From Psychroserpens luteolus (GTDB taxonomy: Bacteria > Bacteroidota > Bacteroidia > Flavobacteriales > Flavobacteriaceae): a stretch of 64,000 nt of DNA. Location: NCBI RefSeq assembly GCF_021032705.1, contig NZ_JAHVXI010000001.1:1218497-1282496 (forward strand), in the 5' to 3' direction. The notes beneath the pieces are model-generated. The model saw nothing but the letters and a program-made list of their open reading frames with translations. It was not told where the DNA came from and ran no database searches. Positions 44,061 through 52,834 of the stretch are shown one piece after another (the stretch's first letter is position 1; every line of letters begins with the position of its first letter). The position numbers were made by a program, and so were the translations under genes.

Positions 44061-44954
44061 TTGAGTACTACAAAATCTTCTGTTAAGCAGGCTTCAATAA
44101 TTTCAGATTTTAAGGAAATCACCAAGATGAGACTTTCTATAAGTGTTGTGTTTTCGGCACTTGCTGGATATTTGCTTGGTGCTATTGAAGTCGACGCTTA
44201 TACGCTGGTTCTATTGGCCTTTGGCGGATACTTTATGGTAGGTGCTTCTAATGCATTTAACCAAATCATCGAGAAAGACTTAGATGCATTGATGGATCGC
44301 ACCAAAAACAGGCCAGTTCCTGCTGGACGAATGAGTGTGCGTTCTGCATTTATAATCGCAACTATATTTACAATTCTTGGTATTGCAGTGCTCTATGTCA
44401 TTAATGAGAGAACAGCAATGTATGGTGCCATTTCAATTTTCTTATATACCTGTGTTTATACACCATTAAAAACGAGAACACCTTTAGCAGTGTTTGTTGG
44501 AGCTATCCCAGGAGCCATACCTTTTATGTTAGGATGGGTAGCTGCCAGAAATGATTTTGGAATAGAACCTGGAACCTTGTTTGCTTTACAGTTTTTTTGG
44601 CAATTCCCCCATTTTTGGGCTATTGGATGGTTTTTATTTGAAGATTATCAAAAGGGCGGATTTTACATGCTTCCTACAGGTAAGCGTGATAAAGGTACCG
44701 CAGTACAAACAATTATGTACACCATTTGGACGATATTGGTGTCTATAGTGCCAGTATTTGGAGTTACTGGAGATTTAAAATTATCAATTGTAGCAGCAAT
44801 CATTGTATTTGCTCTCGGGTTGTTAATGCTGTATTATGCATTTGAATTATTTAAAAAACGAACAGCTAAAGCAGCAAAACAATTAATGCTAGCTAGTGTG
44901 TCATATATAACATTACTTCAGATAGTTTATGTTGTAGATAAATTTATAAGATAA
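44061..44954 (+). CDS. ctaB: Heme O synthase (protoheme IX farnesyltransferase)
   Basis: A UbiA-family membrane prenyltransferase of 297 residues that makes heme O for the oxidase. About eight membrane segments. The first Asp-rich motif is seen as NAFNQIIEKDLDALMDRTKNRP and the second region as the YTPLKTRTP loop. The start is taken as the TTG at 44061 because the promoter lies at 44007-44037 and the next ATG (44127) falls inside the conserved SDFKEITKMRLS segment, which members normally carry in full. First gene of the oxidase completion operon, one base before the next gene. Confidence 0.93.
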   Translation: MSTTKSSVKQASIISDFKEITKMRLSISVVFSALAGYLLGAIEVDAYTLVLLAFGGYFMVGASNAFNQIIEKDLDALMDRTKNRPVPAGRMSVRSAFIIATIFTILGIAVLYVINERTAMYGAISIFLYTCVYTPLKTRTPLAVFVGAIPGAIPFMLGWVAARNDFGIEPGTLFALQFFWQFPHFWAIGWFLFEDYQKGGFYMLPTGKRDKGTAVQTIMYTIWTILVSIVPVFGVTGDLKLSIVAAIIVFALGLLMLYYAFELFKKRTAKAAKQLMLASVSYITLLQIVYVVDKFIR

Positions 44955-44955
44955 A

Positions 44956-45537
44956 ATGGATTTAACCGAAGGAACAATAGAAGAAAAAAATGACAGAGCT
45001 AAACGCATGATGCTTTGGTTTGGGATAGGCTCCTTAATCATGTCATTTGCTGGATTAACCAGTGCTGTTTTAGTAAGTAGAAAACGAGACGATTGGTTAC
45101 ACGATTTTACAATGCCAAAAGCTTTTTTAATAAGCTGCGGATTAATTGTAGTAAGCAGTTTAACATTTATTATAGCTAAACGTGCTTTAAAAAATAACAA
45201 TAGAAGTTTAACTACTCTAATGCTATTGGTAACTTTTATCTTGGGTGTTGCTTTTATTTATAGTCAGATTGAAGGCTTTAAAGAAATCAAGAATTCGGGA
45301 TATTATCTTACGGGAGATTCATCGAATGTGACCATGAGTTTTATTTATGTTATTGCCGCAGTACACATTTTGCATGTTGTGGCTGGACTCTTGTCATTAT
45401 TGGTCGTAATTTATAATCATTTTAAACAAAAATATTCTGCTACTAAAATGTTAGGGATGGAGCTCTCTGCAACCTTTTGGCATTTTGTAGATATACTGTG
45501 GTTATTCTTGTTTTTATTTTTAACATATTTAGCTTAA
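44956..45537 (+). CDS. Heme-copper oxidase subunit III family protein (small)
   Basis: A 193-residue protein with five membrane segments and the subunit III signature at its end (LSATFWHFVDILWLFLFLFLTYL). It lacks the first two helices of the seven-helix form. Flavobacterial clusters often carry this short paralog beside a full subunit III. It follows ctaB by one base and a second, longer subunit III comes next. Confidence 0.9.
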   Translation: MDLTEGTIEEKNDRAKRMMLWFGIGSLIMSFAGLTSAVLVSRKRDDWLHDFTMPKAFLISCGLIVVSSLTFIIAKRALKNNNRSLTTLMLLVTFILGVAFIYSQIEGFKEIKNSGYYLTGDSSNVTMSFIYVIAAVHILHVVAGLLSLLVVIYNHFKQKYSATKMLGMELSATFWHFVDILWLFLFLFLTYLA

Positions 45538-45649
45538 ATTTTTAATCATTTTTATAAGCTGAAATAGATGATTTAGTCTAGTAAAGACGGATGTTCTTAA
45601 ATTTTAGAAACGGATGTTTTTTTAGATAGATAAAATGATTATTTTTGTG

Positions 45650-45657
45650 CAACTTTT
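45650..45657 (+). promoter_or_regulatory. Internal -7 promoter element before the long subunit III gene
   Basis: TATTTTTG, exact TAnnTTTG match, ten bases before the ATG at 45667. It would give the second half of the operon its own start of transcription. Confidence 0.5.
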
Positions 45658-45666
45658 AACAACTAA

Positions 45667-46674
45667 ATGCTTTATATGGATAATACAGTAGCAAATACTG
45701 GAACAGAAGGCAAAACTTGGGGTGGCGGAAATCAGCCACTAAAAGCGAGTTATGGTAAAATGATGATGTGGTTTTTTATTGTCTCTGATGCCTTAACATT
45801 TTCTGGATTTTTAGCAGCTTACGGATTTTCAAGATTTAAATTTATTGGTTCATGGCCAATAGCAGATGAGGTATTTACTCACGTTCCGTTTTTTCATGGG
45901 AACTATCCTATGATCTATGTTGCTTTCATGACCTTTATTTTAATTATGTCATCGGTAACAATGGTATTAGCTGTTGATGCTGGTCATCACATGAAAAAGA
46001 ACAAAGTAACTTGGTACATGTTCTTAACCATTATTGGAGGTTTAATATTCGTTGGTTCACAGGCCTGGGAATGGGGAACATTTATTAAAGGTGACTATGG
46101 TGCAGTACAAACTAAAGGAGGAAATATTCTTCAATTTGGTGAATATGTAACTGTAGAGGGAGAGCAGAAATTTAAGCGTGTTGCATTAGGTGACTTTGCA
46201 GTAGCAGAAGAAAAATATAGAACAGAACACGATCGCAAAAATGGATTGTGGTTTGTTCAAGAAGGCACATTGCCAACATATACTGTTGATGAAGTTTATA
46301 AAGGATTAGAATCTCATCCAAATGTATTGGTTAGAACTCAAATCATTAATGACGAAGGTGAAAAGACTGTTTTAAGCAGAGAAGAATCTCTAATGCAAAT
46401 AAAGAATAACGGTAAACTGGTTGTTGAAGGAGCTAATCTACACGTCAATGAATATGGAACCTCATTATTTGCCGATTTCTTTTTCTTTATTACAGGATTT
46501 CACGGATTTCACGTATTCTCTGGAGTAGTGATTAATATCATTATTTTCTTTAACGTCATCTTAGGAACCTATGAACGAAGAGGAAGTTATGAAATGGTTG
46601 AAAAAGTTGGTTTATATTGGCACTTTGTCGATTTAGTTTGGGTATTTGTATTTACATTCTTCTACCTAGTATAA
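45667..46674 (+). CDS. coxC: Cytochrome c oxidase subunit III with long internal insertion
   Basis: A 335-residue subunit III. Signature segments are present at both ends (SYGKMMMWFFIVSDALTFSG near the start, WHFVDLVWVFVFTFFYLV at the end). An insertion of about 110 hydrophilic residues (about 148-258, containing VEGEQKFKRVALGDFAVAE and the LVVEGANLHVNEYG stretch) separates the third and fourth membrane segments and would project to one side of the membrane. Normal subunit III has only a short loop here. ATG at 45667, or 45676 nine bases later. Confidence 0.92.
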   Translation: MLYMDNTVANTGTEGKTWGGGNQPLKASYGKMMMWFFIVSDALTFSGFLAAYGFSRFKFIGSWPIADEVFTHVPFFHGNYPMIYVAFMTFILIMSSVTMVLAVDAGHHMKKNKVTWYMFLTIIGGLIFVGSQAWEWGTFIKGDYGAVQTKGGNILQFGEYVTVEGEQKFKRVALGDFAVAEEKYRTEHDRKNGLWFVQEGTLPTYTVDEVYKGLESHPNVLVRTQIINDEGEKTVLSREESLMQIKNNGKLVVEGANLHVNEYGTSLFADFFFFITGFHGFHVFSGVVINIIIFFNVILGTYERRGSYEMVEKVGLYWHFVDLVWVFVFTFFYLV

Positions 46675-46694
46675 TCAAGAATAAAAGTTAAAAA

Positions 46695-47075
46695 ATGGCA
46701 CACGCACATAAATTAGAAATATTAAGAGGCTTAATAAAGTTCAAATCAAATACTCAAAAAATTTGGGGAGTTTTGATATTACTATCTATTATTACTGCAG
46801 TTGAAGTAGTATTAGGTATATATAAGCCAGAAAGTTTGATGACCAAAGTTATCGGGATGAAACTCTTAAACTGGATTTTCATCATCTTAACTATAGTAAA
46901 AGCCTATTATATCACATGGGATTTTATGCACATGAGAGATGAAACTAAGGCATTGAGGCGTATGGTTGTTTGGACAGCTGTATTCTTAATTTGTTATTTA
47001 GTATTCATCTTATTACAAGAAGGTGGTTATATTGAAAGCATTTATTCAAGTGGTTTTGTTAAAAGAGATTTTTAA
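46695..47075 (+). CDS. Cytochrome c oxidase subunit IV family protein
   Basis: A 126-residue membrane protein with three or four hydrophobic segments, matching the small subunit IV family of caa3-type and flavobacterial oxidases (an N-terminal HAHKLEILRGL stretch, the central MKLLNWIFIILTIVKAYYI segment, the HMRDETKALRRMV loop). It stabilises the subunit I-III core. It lies 20 bases after subunit III and before a terminator. Confidence 0.85.
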   Translation: MAHAHKLEILRGLIKFKSNTQKIWGVLILLSIITAVEVVLGIYKPESLMTKVIGMKLLNWIFIILTIVKAYYITWDFMHMRDETKALRRMVVWTAVFLICYLVFILLQEGGYIESIYSSGFVKRDF

Positions 47076-47102
47076 CATCTTATGATAAATATAAAGTATA
47101 GT

Positions 47103-47139
47103 AAAAGACGGTTTTTTTAAGCCGTCTTTTTTATTTTTG
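47103..47139 (+). terminator. Terminator with an adjoining -7 promoter element
   Basis: Stem 47103-47114 with 47119-47130 (ends AAAAGACGG/CCGTCTTTT), T-rich after it. The following TATTTTTG at 47132-47139 is an exact TAnnTTTG match and can start transcription of the next gene. Confidence 0.7.
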
Positions 47140-47200
47140 CAATATCAAATAAGCGATTAAAAATTGAACTATAATCGTATAAAATTGTAGTCATTAGCAG

Positions 47201-47929
47201 ATGGAAAAGAAGAATGTAAAACGAAATGTGGTATTAGGGATTTTATTTTTTCTACCAGTAGGATTTTTGTTAATGTTATACCCTTCGACACATAACTATG
47301 ATCCCTTAGAAATTGTAGATGAACATGTTTCAGATCTGCAATTATTTTCTTCAAGTACAGAAGATGATGTTTTACTTGAAGATCATATCACTGTTTTAGG
47401 TTTCCTCGGAAATGATCCTGTAAAGAACGTTATTGCTGCTTCTAATCTAAAGGAACTAGTATATGACAAATTTAAGGGATTTAAAAAATTTCAAATCGTT
47501 ATTGTATTACCAAAGGGGTCTGAAGAAAGAGCTAAGCAATTGCATAAGGAGATTAATAATTACGACGACATGCGTTTTTGGCATTATGTCTTTGGGCAAC
47601 CAAATGATATTAAAACCTTATTTGGTAGTATGAAAACCGAAGAGGCACTTGATGAAAATCTATTTACAGATCATGTGTTTATTGTAGATAAAGATTTAAA
47701 ACAACGTGGCAGATTAGACGATAGAGAAGATAAAGAGATAGAACGTAAAGAAGCGATTTATCCACTTTACTCTTACGATTGTATTGAAGTGGCTGAGGTG
47801 AAAAATAAAATGAGTGATGACCTCAGGATTCTATTCACCGAATATCGCCAAAAAAGAAAAGGAAAGTTTGATTCGTCAACAAGACGAAAAGAAGATATAA
47901 AAACAAACAAAGAAAATAGTGGTATATGA
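47201..47929 (+). CDS. Membrane-anchored protein of the oxidase assembly operon, function unknown
   Basis: A 242-residue protein with one N-terminal membrane anchor (about 9-27) and a soluble domain beyond it. The domain has a beta strand HITVLGFLG and a helix-rich middle and may be thioredoxin-like in fold, but it has no CxxC, so redox chemistry is not evident. I do not recognise a named family. It overlaps the SCO gene by four bases (ATGA), so a role in copper or oxidase assembly is likely by context. Confidence 0.75.
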   Translation: MEKKNVKRNVVLGILFFLPVGFLLMLYPSTHNYDPLEIVDEHVSDLQLFSSSTEDDVLLEDHITVLGFLGNDPVKNVIAASNLKELVYDKFKGFKKFQIVIVLPKGSEERAKQLHKEINNYDDMRFWHYVFGQPNDIKTLFGSMKTEEALDENLFTDHVFIVDKDLKQRGRLDDREDKEIERKEAIYPLYSYDCIEVAEVKNKMSDDLRILFTEYRQKRKGKFDSSTRRKEDIKTNKENSGI

Positions 47930-48681
47930 GTGCTAAAAAAACAAATTACTCTTACATAGGCATTGCCTTTATTTTATTAGTCTTCGGAATCATATTTGTT
48001 CCAAGAATCGTGGATAGAATAAAAGGTGGTGATGTAACCAGAACAGAAAGTAGAACTAAAGATGTATCAACCGACGCTGAAGGTTATATATCAGACCTTC
48101 TGTTTTTAGAAATTAATGGAGAAGCTAAAAAAGTACCACCATTTTCGTTTACAAATCACGAAGGAAAAACCATTACTAATAAAGATTATGAAGGGAAAGT
48201 ATATGTCGTAGAATTTTTCTTTACCACGTGCCCAACTATTTGTCCGCGTATGAATAGAAACTTGGTTCAGATACAAAATACATTTGCTGATTTTGAGGAT
48301 TTTGGCGTGGCTTCATTTACCATCAATCCAGATTTTGATACTCAAGAAGTTTTAAAATCTTATGCTGATAATTACGGAATTACGAATCCAAACTGGCACT
48401 TAATGACAGGTGATCAAGAAGCGATCTATGCATTAGCAAATATTGGTTTCAACATCTATGCAGGCGAAAACCCAAATGTTGAAGGTGGTTTTGAACACTC
48501 AGGAAACTTTGCACTTATTGATAAAAATGGATTTATGCGCTCGAGGAAAGATGATTTTGGGAATCCAAAAATTTACTACAAAGGTATTATAAGTGAAGAA
48601 GAGAAAGTAGATGAAGACGGAGAGACTGAAGAAATAAGTTTACTTAAGGAAGATATTGCTAAACTTTTAAAAGAAGATTAA
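47926..48681 (+). CDS. SCO1/SenC family copper chaperone
   Basis: A 251-residue protein with an N-terminal membrane anchor (about 8-26) and a thioredoxin-fold domain. The copper ligands are the CPTIC pair (FTTCPTICPRM) and the later His in GFEHSGNFALID. SCO proteins insert copper into the CuA site of subunit II, fitting the coxB gene at 11925 although it lies far away. Overlaps the preceding gene and is followed after four bases by a DUF420 gene. Confidence 0.95.
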   Translation: MSAKKTNYSYIGIAFILLVFGIIFVPRIVDRIKGGDVTRTESRTKDVSTDAEGYISDLLFLEINGEAKKVPPFSFTNHEGKTITNKDYEGKVYVVEFFFTTCPTICPRMNRNLVQIQNTFADFEDFGVASFTINPDFDTQEVLKSYADNYGITNPNWHLMTGDQEAIYALANIGFNIYAGENPNVEGGFEHSGNFALIDKNGFMRSRKDDFGNPKIYYKGIISEEEKVDEDGETEEISLLKEDIAKLLKED

Positions 48682-48685
48682 CCCT

Positions 48686-49234
48686 ATGAGTACTCTTGAA
48701 AATCCTTCCGAAGAAAAAAAGTACAATAAATGGATCGTAATCTTGTCTATTGCAATTCCGCTTGTTGTCGCAGGTCTATTCGGAATTAATTTACGCAGAT
48801 TAGGTTTTGATGTAGAACCACTTACCTTTTTGCCTCCTATCTATGCCACAATTAATGCACTAACGGCTCTTGTTTTAAGTATTGCATTTTGGGCCATTAA
48901 AAACAAAAAGCAAAAGCTTCATGAAAAGTTAATGAAGTTTGCAATTATGTTGTCTGTAGTATTTTTGGCAATGTATGTTGCATATCATATGACGAGTGAT
49001 TCTACCGAATTTGGAGGAGAAGGTGCAATCAAATATTTTTATTATGCCATCTTGATTTCTCATATTGTATTATCTATTGTGGTCATTCCATTTGTCCTTA
49101 TCACTTATGTAAGAGCTATTACAAACAATTTTGAACGCCATAAAAAGATAGCACGTATTACATTTCCAATTTGGTTATATGTTGCCATAACTGGCGTTGT
49201 GGTATATATAATGATTTCTCCATACTATGCTTAA
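48686..49234 (+). CDS. DUF420 membrane protein (CtaM-like oxidase assembly factor)
   Basis: A 182-residue protein with five membrane segments, the conserved His-rich features of DUF420 (KLHEKLMKFAI, YVAYHMTSD, ILISHIVLS and a closing ERHKKIARITFPIW). In other bacteria this family (CtaM) is needed for assembly of cytochrome aa3 oxidase. The position after SCO1 supports that job. Confidence 0.88.
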   Translation: MSTLENPSEEKKYNKWIVILSIAIPLVVAGLFGINLRRLGFDVEPLTFLPPIYATINALTALVLSIAFWAIKNKKQKLHEKLMKFAIMLSVVFLAMYVAYHMTSDSTEFGGEGAIKYFYYAILISHIVLSIVVIPFVLITYVRAITNNFERHKKIARITFPIWLYVAITGVVVYIMISPYYA

Positions 49235-49237
49235 ATC

Positions 49238-49465
49238 ATGAAAAAACAAGTTGTTTTTACTATTTTATTTTTGCTAATTTCGTTTTGGTCAAATGCGCAA
49301 TGTGCGATGTGTCGTGCAGTCTTAGAAAGTGAAGAAGGGCAAACTACAGCCGAAGGTGTTAATGACGGAATTATGTATCTAATGACGATTCCTTACTTAT
49401 TAGTAGCAGGAGTTGGGTTTTTAATTTACTGGAACTTTTTTCGTAAAAAGAAAGAAACCGAATAA
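49238..49465 (+). CDS. Small membrane protein with CxxC, last gene of the oxidase operon
   Basis: A 75-residue protein: signal-like first segment ending SNAQ, then CAMC (about 22-25), a short linker and one membrane segment (about 48-68) with a basic tail. The CxxC next to the membrane could bind copper or heme-related thiols. Three bases separate it from the DUF420 gene. I know no functional name. Confidence 0.75.
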   Translation: MKKQVVFTILFLLISFWSNAQCAMCRAVLESEEGQTTAEGVNDGIMYLMTIPYLLVAGVGFLIYWNFFRKKKETE

Positions 49466-49571
49466 AATACAGGTATTTACTGTAACATATTTAGGATTTG
49501 GTCGTCATTTAAATATCAATCAAAATATATTTCTTAACAATTAGTTAGCATAAACCCTATCGGGATTTACT

Positions 49572-49579
49572 TAATTTTG
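49572..49579 (+). promoter_or_regulatory. -7 promoter element of the MacB-type efflux operon
   Basis: TAATTTTG, exact TAnnTTTG match. It covers the possible upstream TTG start at 49577, so the ABC ATPase starts at the ATG at 49601. Confidence 0.55.
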
Positions 49580-49600
49580 TTAGAATTAACCATCCATATT

Positions 49601-50302
49601 ATGATTCAAATCAAAGATTTGCATAAATCTTATCACATGGGAAGCAATTCGCTTCATGTTTTAAAGGGGATTAACTTTGATGTTAAAGAAGGAGAACTTG
49701 TATCTATAATGGGTTCGTCTGGATCGGGAAAATCTACACTGCTTAATATTTTAGGAATGTTAGATGAAGCAGATCAAGGTCAATATATCCTAGATAATGT
49801 TCCTATTAAAAATCTAAACGAGAAAATAGCAGCTAAATACAGAAATGAATTTCTCGGATTTATTTTTCAATCATTCAATCTTATCAATTATAAAAGCGCA
49901 TTAGATAATGTGGCAATGCCTCTATATTATAAAGGTGTCAAACGCAAAGAGCGCAATGATACAGCCATGCACTATCTTGAAAAAGTTGGGTTAGCAGATT
50001 GGTCACATCACTTACCAAGCGAACTGTCTGGAGGACAGAAACAACGTGTCGCTATTGCTAGAGCTCTAGCCAGTGACCCTAAAGTTCTTATGGCCGATGA
50101 ACCTACTGGAGCTCTCGATACAAAAACATCATACGAAGTTATGGAGCTCATTCAAGGAATTAATGACGAGGGTAAAACAATCTTGGTAGTGACACATGAG
50201 CATGATATTGCTCAAATGACAAAACGTATTGTTAATCTTAAAGATGGATTAATTATAGATGATAAAAAAGTGCAACAGGTAAGAGCATCAGAATATGTTT
50301 AA
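49601..50302 (+). CDS. MacB/LolD-type ABC ATPase
   Basis: A 233-residue ATPase with Walker A GSSGSGKST, Q-loop FIFQSFNL, signature LSGGQKQRVAIARAL, Walker B VLMADEPTGALD and H-loop VVTHEHD. It pairs with the two FtsX-like permeases that follow, and its end overlaps the first of them by eight bases. Start at ATG 49601 (MIQIKDLHKSY). Confidence 0.95.
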   Translation: MIQIKDLHKSYHMGSNSLHVLKGINFDVKEGELVSIMGSSGSGKSTLLNILGMLDEADQGQYILDNVPIKNLNEKIAAKYRNEFLGFIFQSFNLINYKSALDNVAMPLYYKGVKRKERNDTAMHYLEKVGLADWSHHLPSELSGGQKQRVAIARALASDPKVLMADEPTGALDTKTSYEVMELIQGINDEGKTILVVTHEHDIAQMTKRIVNLKDGLIIDDKKVQQVRASEYV

Positions 50303-51542
50303 TATAGAGCGTTGGCAGGAAATATTTGAAACCTTAAGCAAGAATAAACTACGAACATTCTTGACAGGACTCTCTGTAGCTTCTGGGATTTTTATTCTTG
50401 TTATTCTACTAGGCTTTGGGGAAGGTATGGCTAATGGTATCAAAAAAGAATTTGAAGATGATGCATCTAACAGGATTCATGTTTGGACAGAAGTGACTTC
50501 AAAAGAATATAAAGGTTTGAACCCTGGACGTTATATTCAAATGGAGAATGAAAATTATGAATATCTCGCAAAAAAATATGAAGACGACCTTGAATATAAA
50601 TCAGCAATTTATAGAATTTGGCAAGGCGCAGTGAATTATAAAACCGAATCAGGTAGTTATAGAATTGAAGGTGTATTACCAGATTTTCAGTTTATTGAAA
50701 ATGCTGGAATTACTCAAGGAAGATTTGTTAATTATATGGATCAAGATGGTTTCGAGAAAGTTGTTGTCATTGGCAATAAGGTTAAACAAGAAATTTTTAA
50801 AAACGAAGAAGATCCAATTGATCAACAGATTCAAATAAACGGTATTAATTTTAAGGTTATAGGTGTTTATACTGATCCAGGTGGCGATCGAGAAGAATCA
50901 AGAATCTTTACACCAATTAGTACAGCACAACGCGTGTTTAATGGTGCTAATAGAATAAGAAACTTGTCATTTACGCTAAAACCAAAAGCGACGTTTGATG
51001 AAACACTTGAGGCTTCAGAACAATTTGTAGAAGAAATGCAACAATACCTTAAGCAAGTTCATACTATAGCTCCAGATGATATGAGTGCCATTGGAACATT
51101 CAATACCTTAGAAGCGTCACAACGTTACTTTGGGTTAATAGGTAATATTAAGTTCTTCTTTTGGTTTGTTGGTATTTGTACCATCATTGCTGGTGTAGTT
51201 GGCGTTAGTAATATTATGTTAATTATAGTCAAAGAGCGCACTCGAGAAATAGGAATTAGAAAAGCTATAGGTGCTCAGCCTTGGTCTATAATTGGTATGA
51301 TATTGCATGAAGCAATTTTTGTGACAGCCATTGCAGGGTTTACCGGACTAATAGTAAGTATGGGACTTCTAGAAATTTTTGGACCCTATTTAGAGATACC
51401 TTACGTGATTAACCCATCAGTAAATTTCAATGTTGCTTTGTCAACAGTAATAATCCTCATATTAGCAGGCGCAATAGCAGGTTTTTTTCCTGCATGGAGA
51501 GCTGTAAAAATAAAGCCAATAGAAGCATTAAGAGACGAATAA
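50295..51542 (+). CDS. MacB-type permease (first)
   Basis: A 415-residue permease with an N-terminal membrane segment (about 19-41), a periplasmic MacB_PCD domain (about 45-265) and three C-terminal membrane segments with the FtsX signature (GVSNIMLIIVKERTREIGIRKAIGA). It would form a heterodimer or homodimer with the ATPase to export a substrate through TolC. The next gene is a close paralog one base later. Confidence 0.94.
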   Translation: MFNIERWQEIFETLSKNKLRTFLTGLSVASGIFILVILLGFGEGMANGIKKEFEDDASNRIHVWTEVTSKEYKGLNPGRYIQMENENYEYLAKKYEDDLEYKSAIYRIWQGAVNYKTESGSYRIEGVLPDFQFIENAGITQGRFVNYMDQDGFEKVVVIGNKVKQEIFKNEEDPIDQQIQINGINFKVIGVYTDPGGDREESRIFTPISTAQRVFNGANRIRNLSFTLKPKATFDETLEASEQFVEEMQQYLKQVHTIAPDDMSAIGTFNTLEASQRYFGLIGNIKFFFWFVGICTIIAGVVGVSNIMLIIVKERTREIGIRKAIGAQPWSIIGMILHEAIFVTAIAGFTGLIVSMGLLEIFGPYLEIPYVINPSVNFNVALSTVIILILAGAIAGFFPAWRAVKIKPIEALRDE

Positions 51543-51543
51543 G

Positions 51544-52803
51544 ATGTTTAGTAGAGATCGTTGGAACGAAATATTAGAAGCCTTAACTAGCAATATGTTT
51601 AGAACCATATTGACAGCTTTTGGTGTGTTTTGGGGGATTTTCATACTCATCGTACTCTTGGCTGCAGGTAAAGGTTTGGAGAATGGTGTGAAGTTAGATT
51701 TTAGTGGCAGAGCGACAAATACAATGAATATGTGGGCCCAAACTATTTCTAAACCTTACAAAGGATTACCTAAAGGAAGGCGATTTACTTATAAAATTGA
51801 TGATGTTGCGGCAATAAAAGACAAAGTGCCTAATCTTAAAATCGTATCACCTAGAAATCAACTTGGTGGTTGGGGAGGTGCCAATAATGTGGTGAGAGGA
51901 TTGAAAACAGGTGCTTATAATGTATATGGAGATTATCCTGAAGTTATCCAGCAGCAACCTATGGATATTACACAAGGGCGATTTATAAACTATAATGATA
52001 TTAATGAAAAACGCAAAGTAGCGGTTATAGGACTTTCGGTTGCTAAAGAACTATATGATAATGGCGAAGAGATTTTAGGCAGTTATGTTAAAATTAGCGG
52101 TGTTAATTTTTCGGTTATTGGTGTCTATAAAACAAAGCAAACTGGAGGTGACGCCGAAGAAGGTCAAAAGCAAATTTTTGTCCCTTTTACAGCATTTTCG
52201 CAAGCTTTTAATAGGGGAGATCGTGTTGGTTGGATGATGATTACTGCTGAAGATAATGTACCAATAACTGGTTTGAAAGAGCAAATCTTTGATGTCGTTA
52301 GACAAAGACATACCATTCATCCAGACGATAAGCGTGCTATCGGTCATTGGGATGTGTATGAAGAATACAGTAAAATTGAAGGCTTGTTTACCGCACTGCG
52401 CTTAGTGGCTTATGTAGTAGGCATTCTTGTATTGCTATCTGGTATAATAGGAATTAGTAATATCATGCTTATTGTGGTCAAAGAACGGACCAAAGAAATA
52501 GGAATACGAAGAGCACTAGGAGCTTCTCCATGGTCTATAAGAGGTCAAATACTTTTAGAGTCTATTTTTTTGACGATCCTATCAGGAATGGTGGGGATTA
52601 TTTTTGGATCATTAACCATATACGGACTTAACGCTCTTTTAGATGCTAATGGCCCTGTAGATATGTTTGCTAACCCAAGTGTAGATCTTACAGTAATACT
52701 AATTGCATTAACAATACTTATTATATCTGGATTGTTGGCTGGATTTATTCCGGCTCAAAATGCGATTAGAGTAAAACCAGTAGATGCACTAAGAACTGAA
52801 TAA
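51544..52803 (+). CDS. MacB-type permease (second)
   Basis: A 419-residue paralog of the preceding permease with the same four membrane segments and GISNIMLIVVKERTKEIGIRRAL motif. Two permeases on one ATPase suggest a heterodimeric exporter. It starts one base after the first permease ends and is followed by the adaptor genes. Confidence 0.94.
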   Translation: MFSRDRWNEILEALTSNMFRTILTAFGVFWGIFILIVLLAAGKGLENGVKLDFSGRATNTMNMWAQTISKPYKGLPKGRRFTYKIDDVAAIKDKVPNLKIVSPRNQLGGWGGANNVVRGLKTGAYNVYGDYPEVIQQQPMDITQGRFINYNDINEKRKVAVIGLSVAKELYDNGEEILGSYVKISGVNFSVIGVYKTKQTGGDAEEGQKQIFVPFTAFSQAFNRGDRVGWMMITAEDNVPITGLKEQIFDVVRQRHTIHPDDKRAIGHWDVYEEYSKIEGLFTALRLVAYVVGILVLLSGIIGISNIMLIVVKERTKEIGIRRALGASPWSIRGQILLESIFLTILSGMVGIIFGSLTIYGLNALLDANGPVDMFANPSVDLTVILIALTILIISGLLAGFIPAQNAIRVKPVDALRTE

Positions 52804-52834
52804 TTAACCATCAAATATCAATCAGAAGTAAAAA

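Noticed and set aside
49577..49600. Upstream TTG start for the ABC ATPase.
   Set aside because: It overlaps the TAATTTTG promoter element; the ATG at 49601 gives a normal N-terminus.
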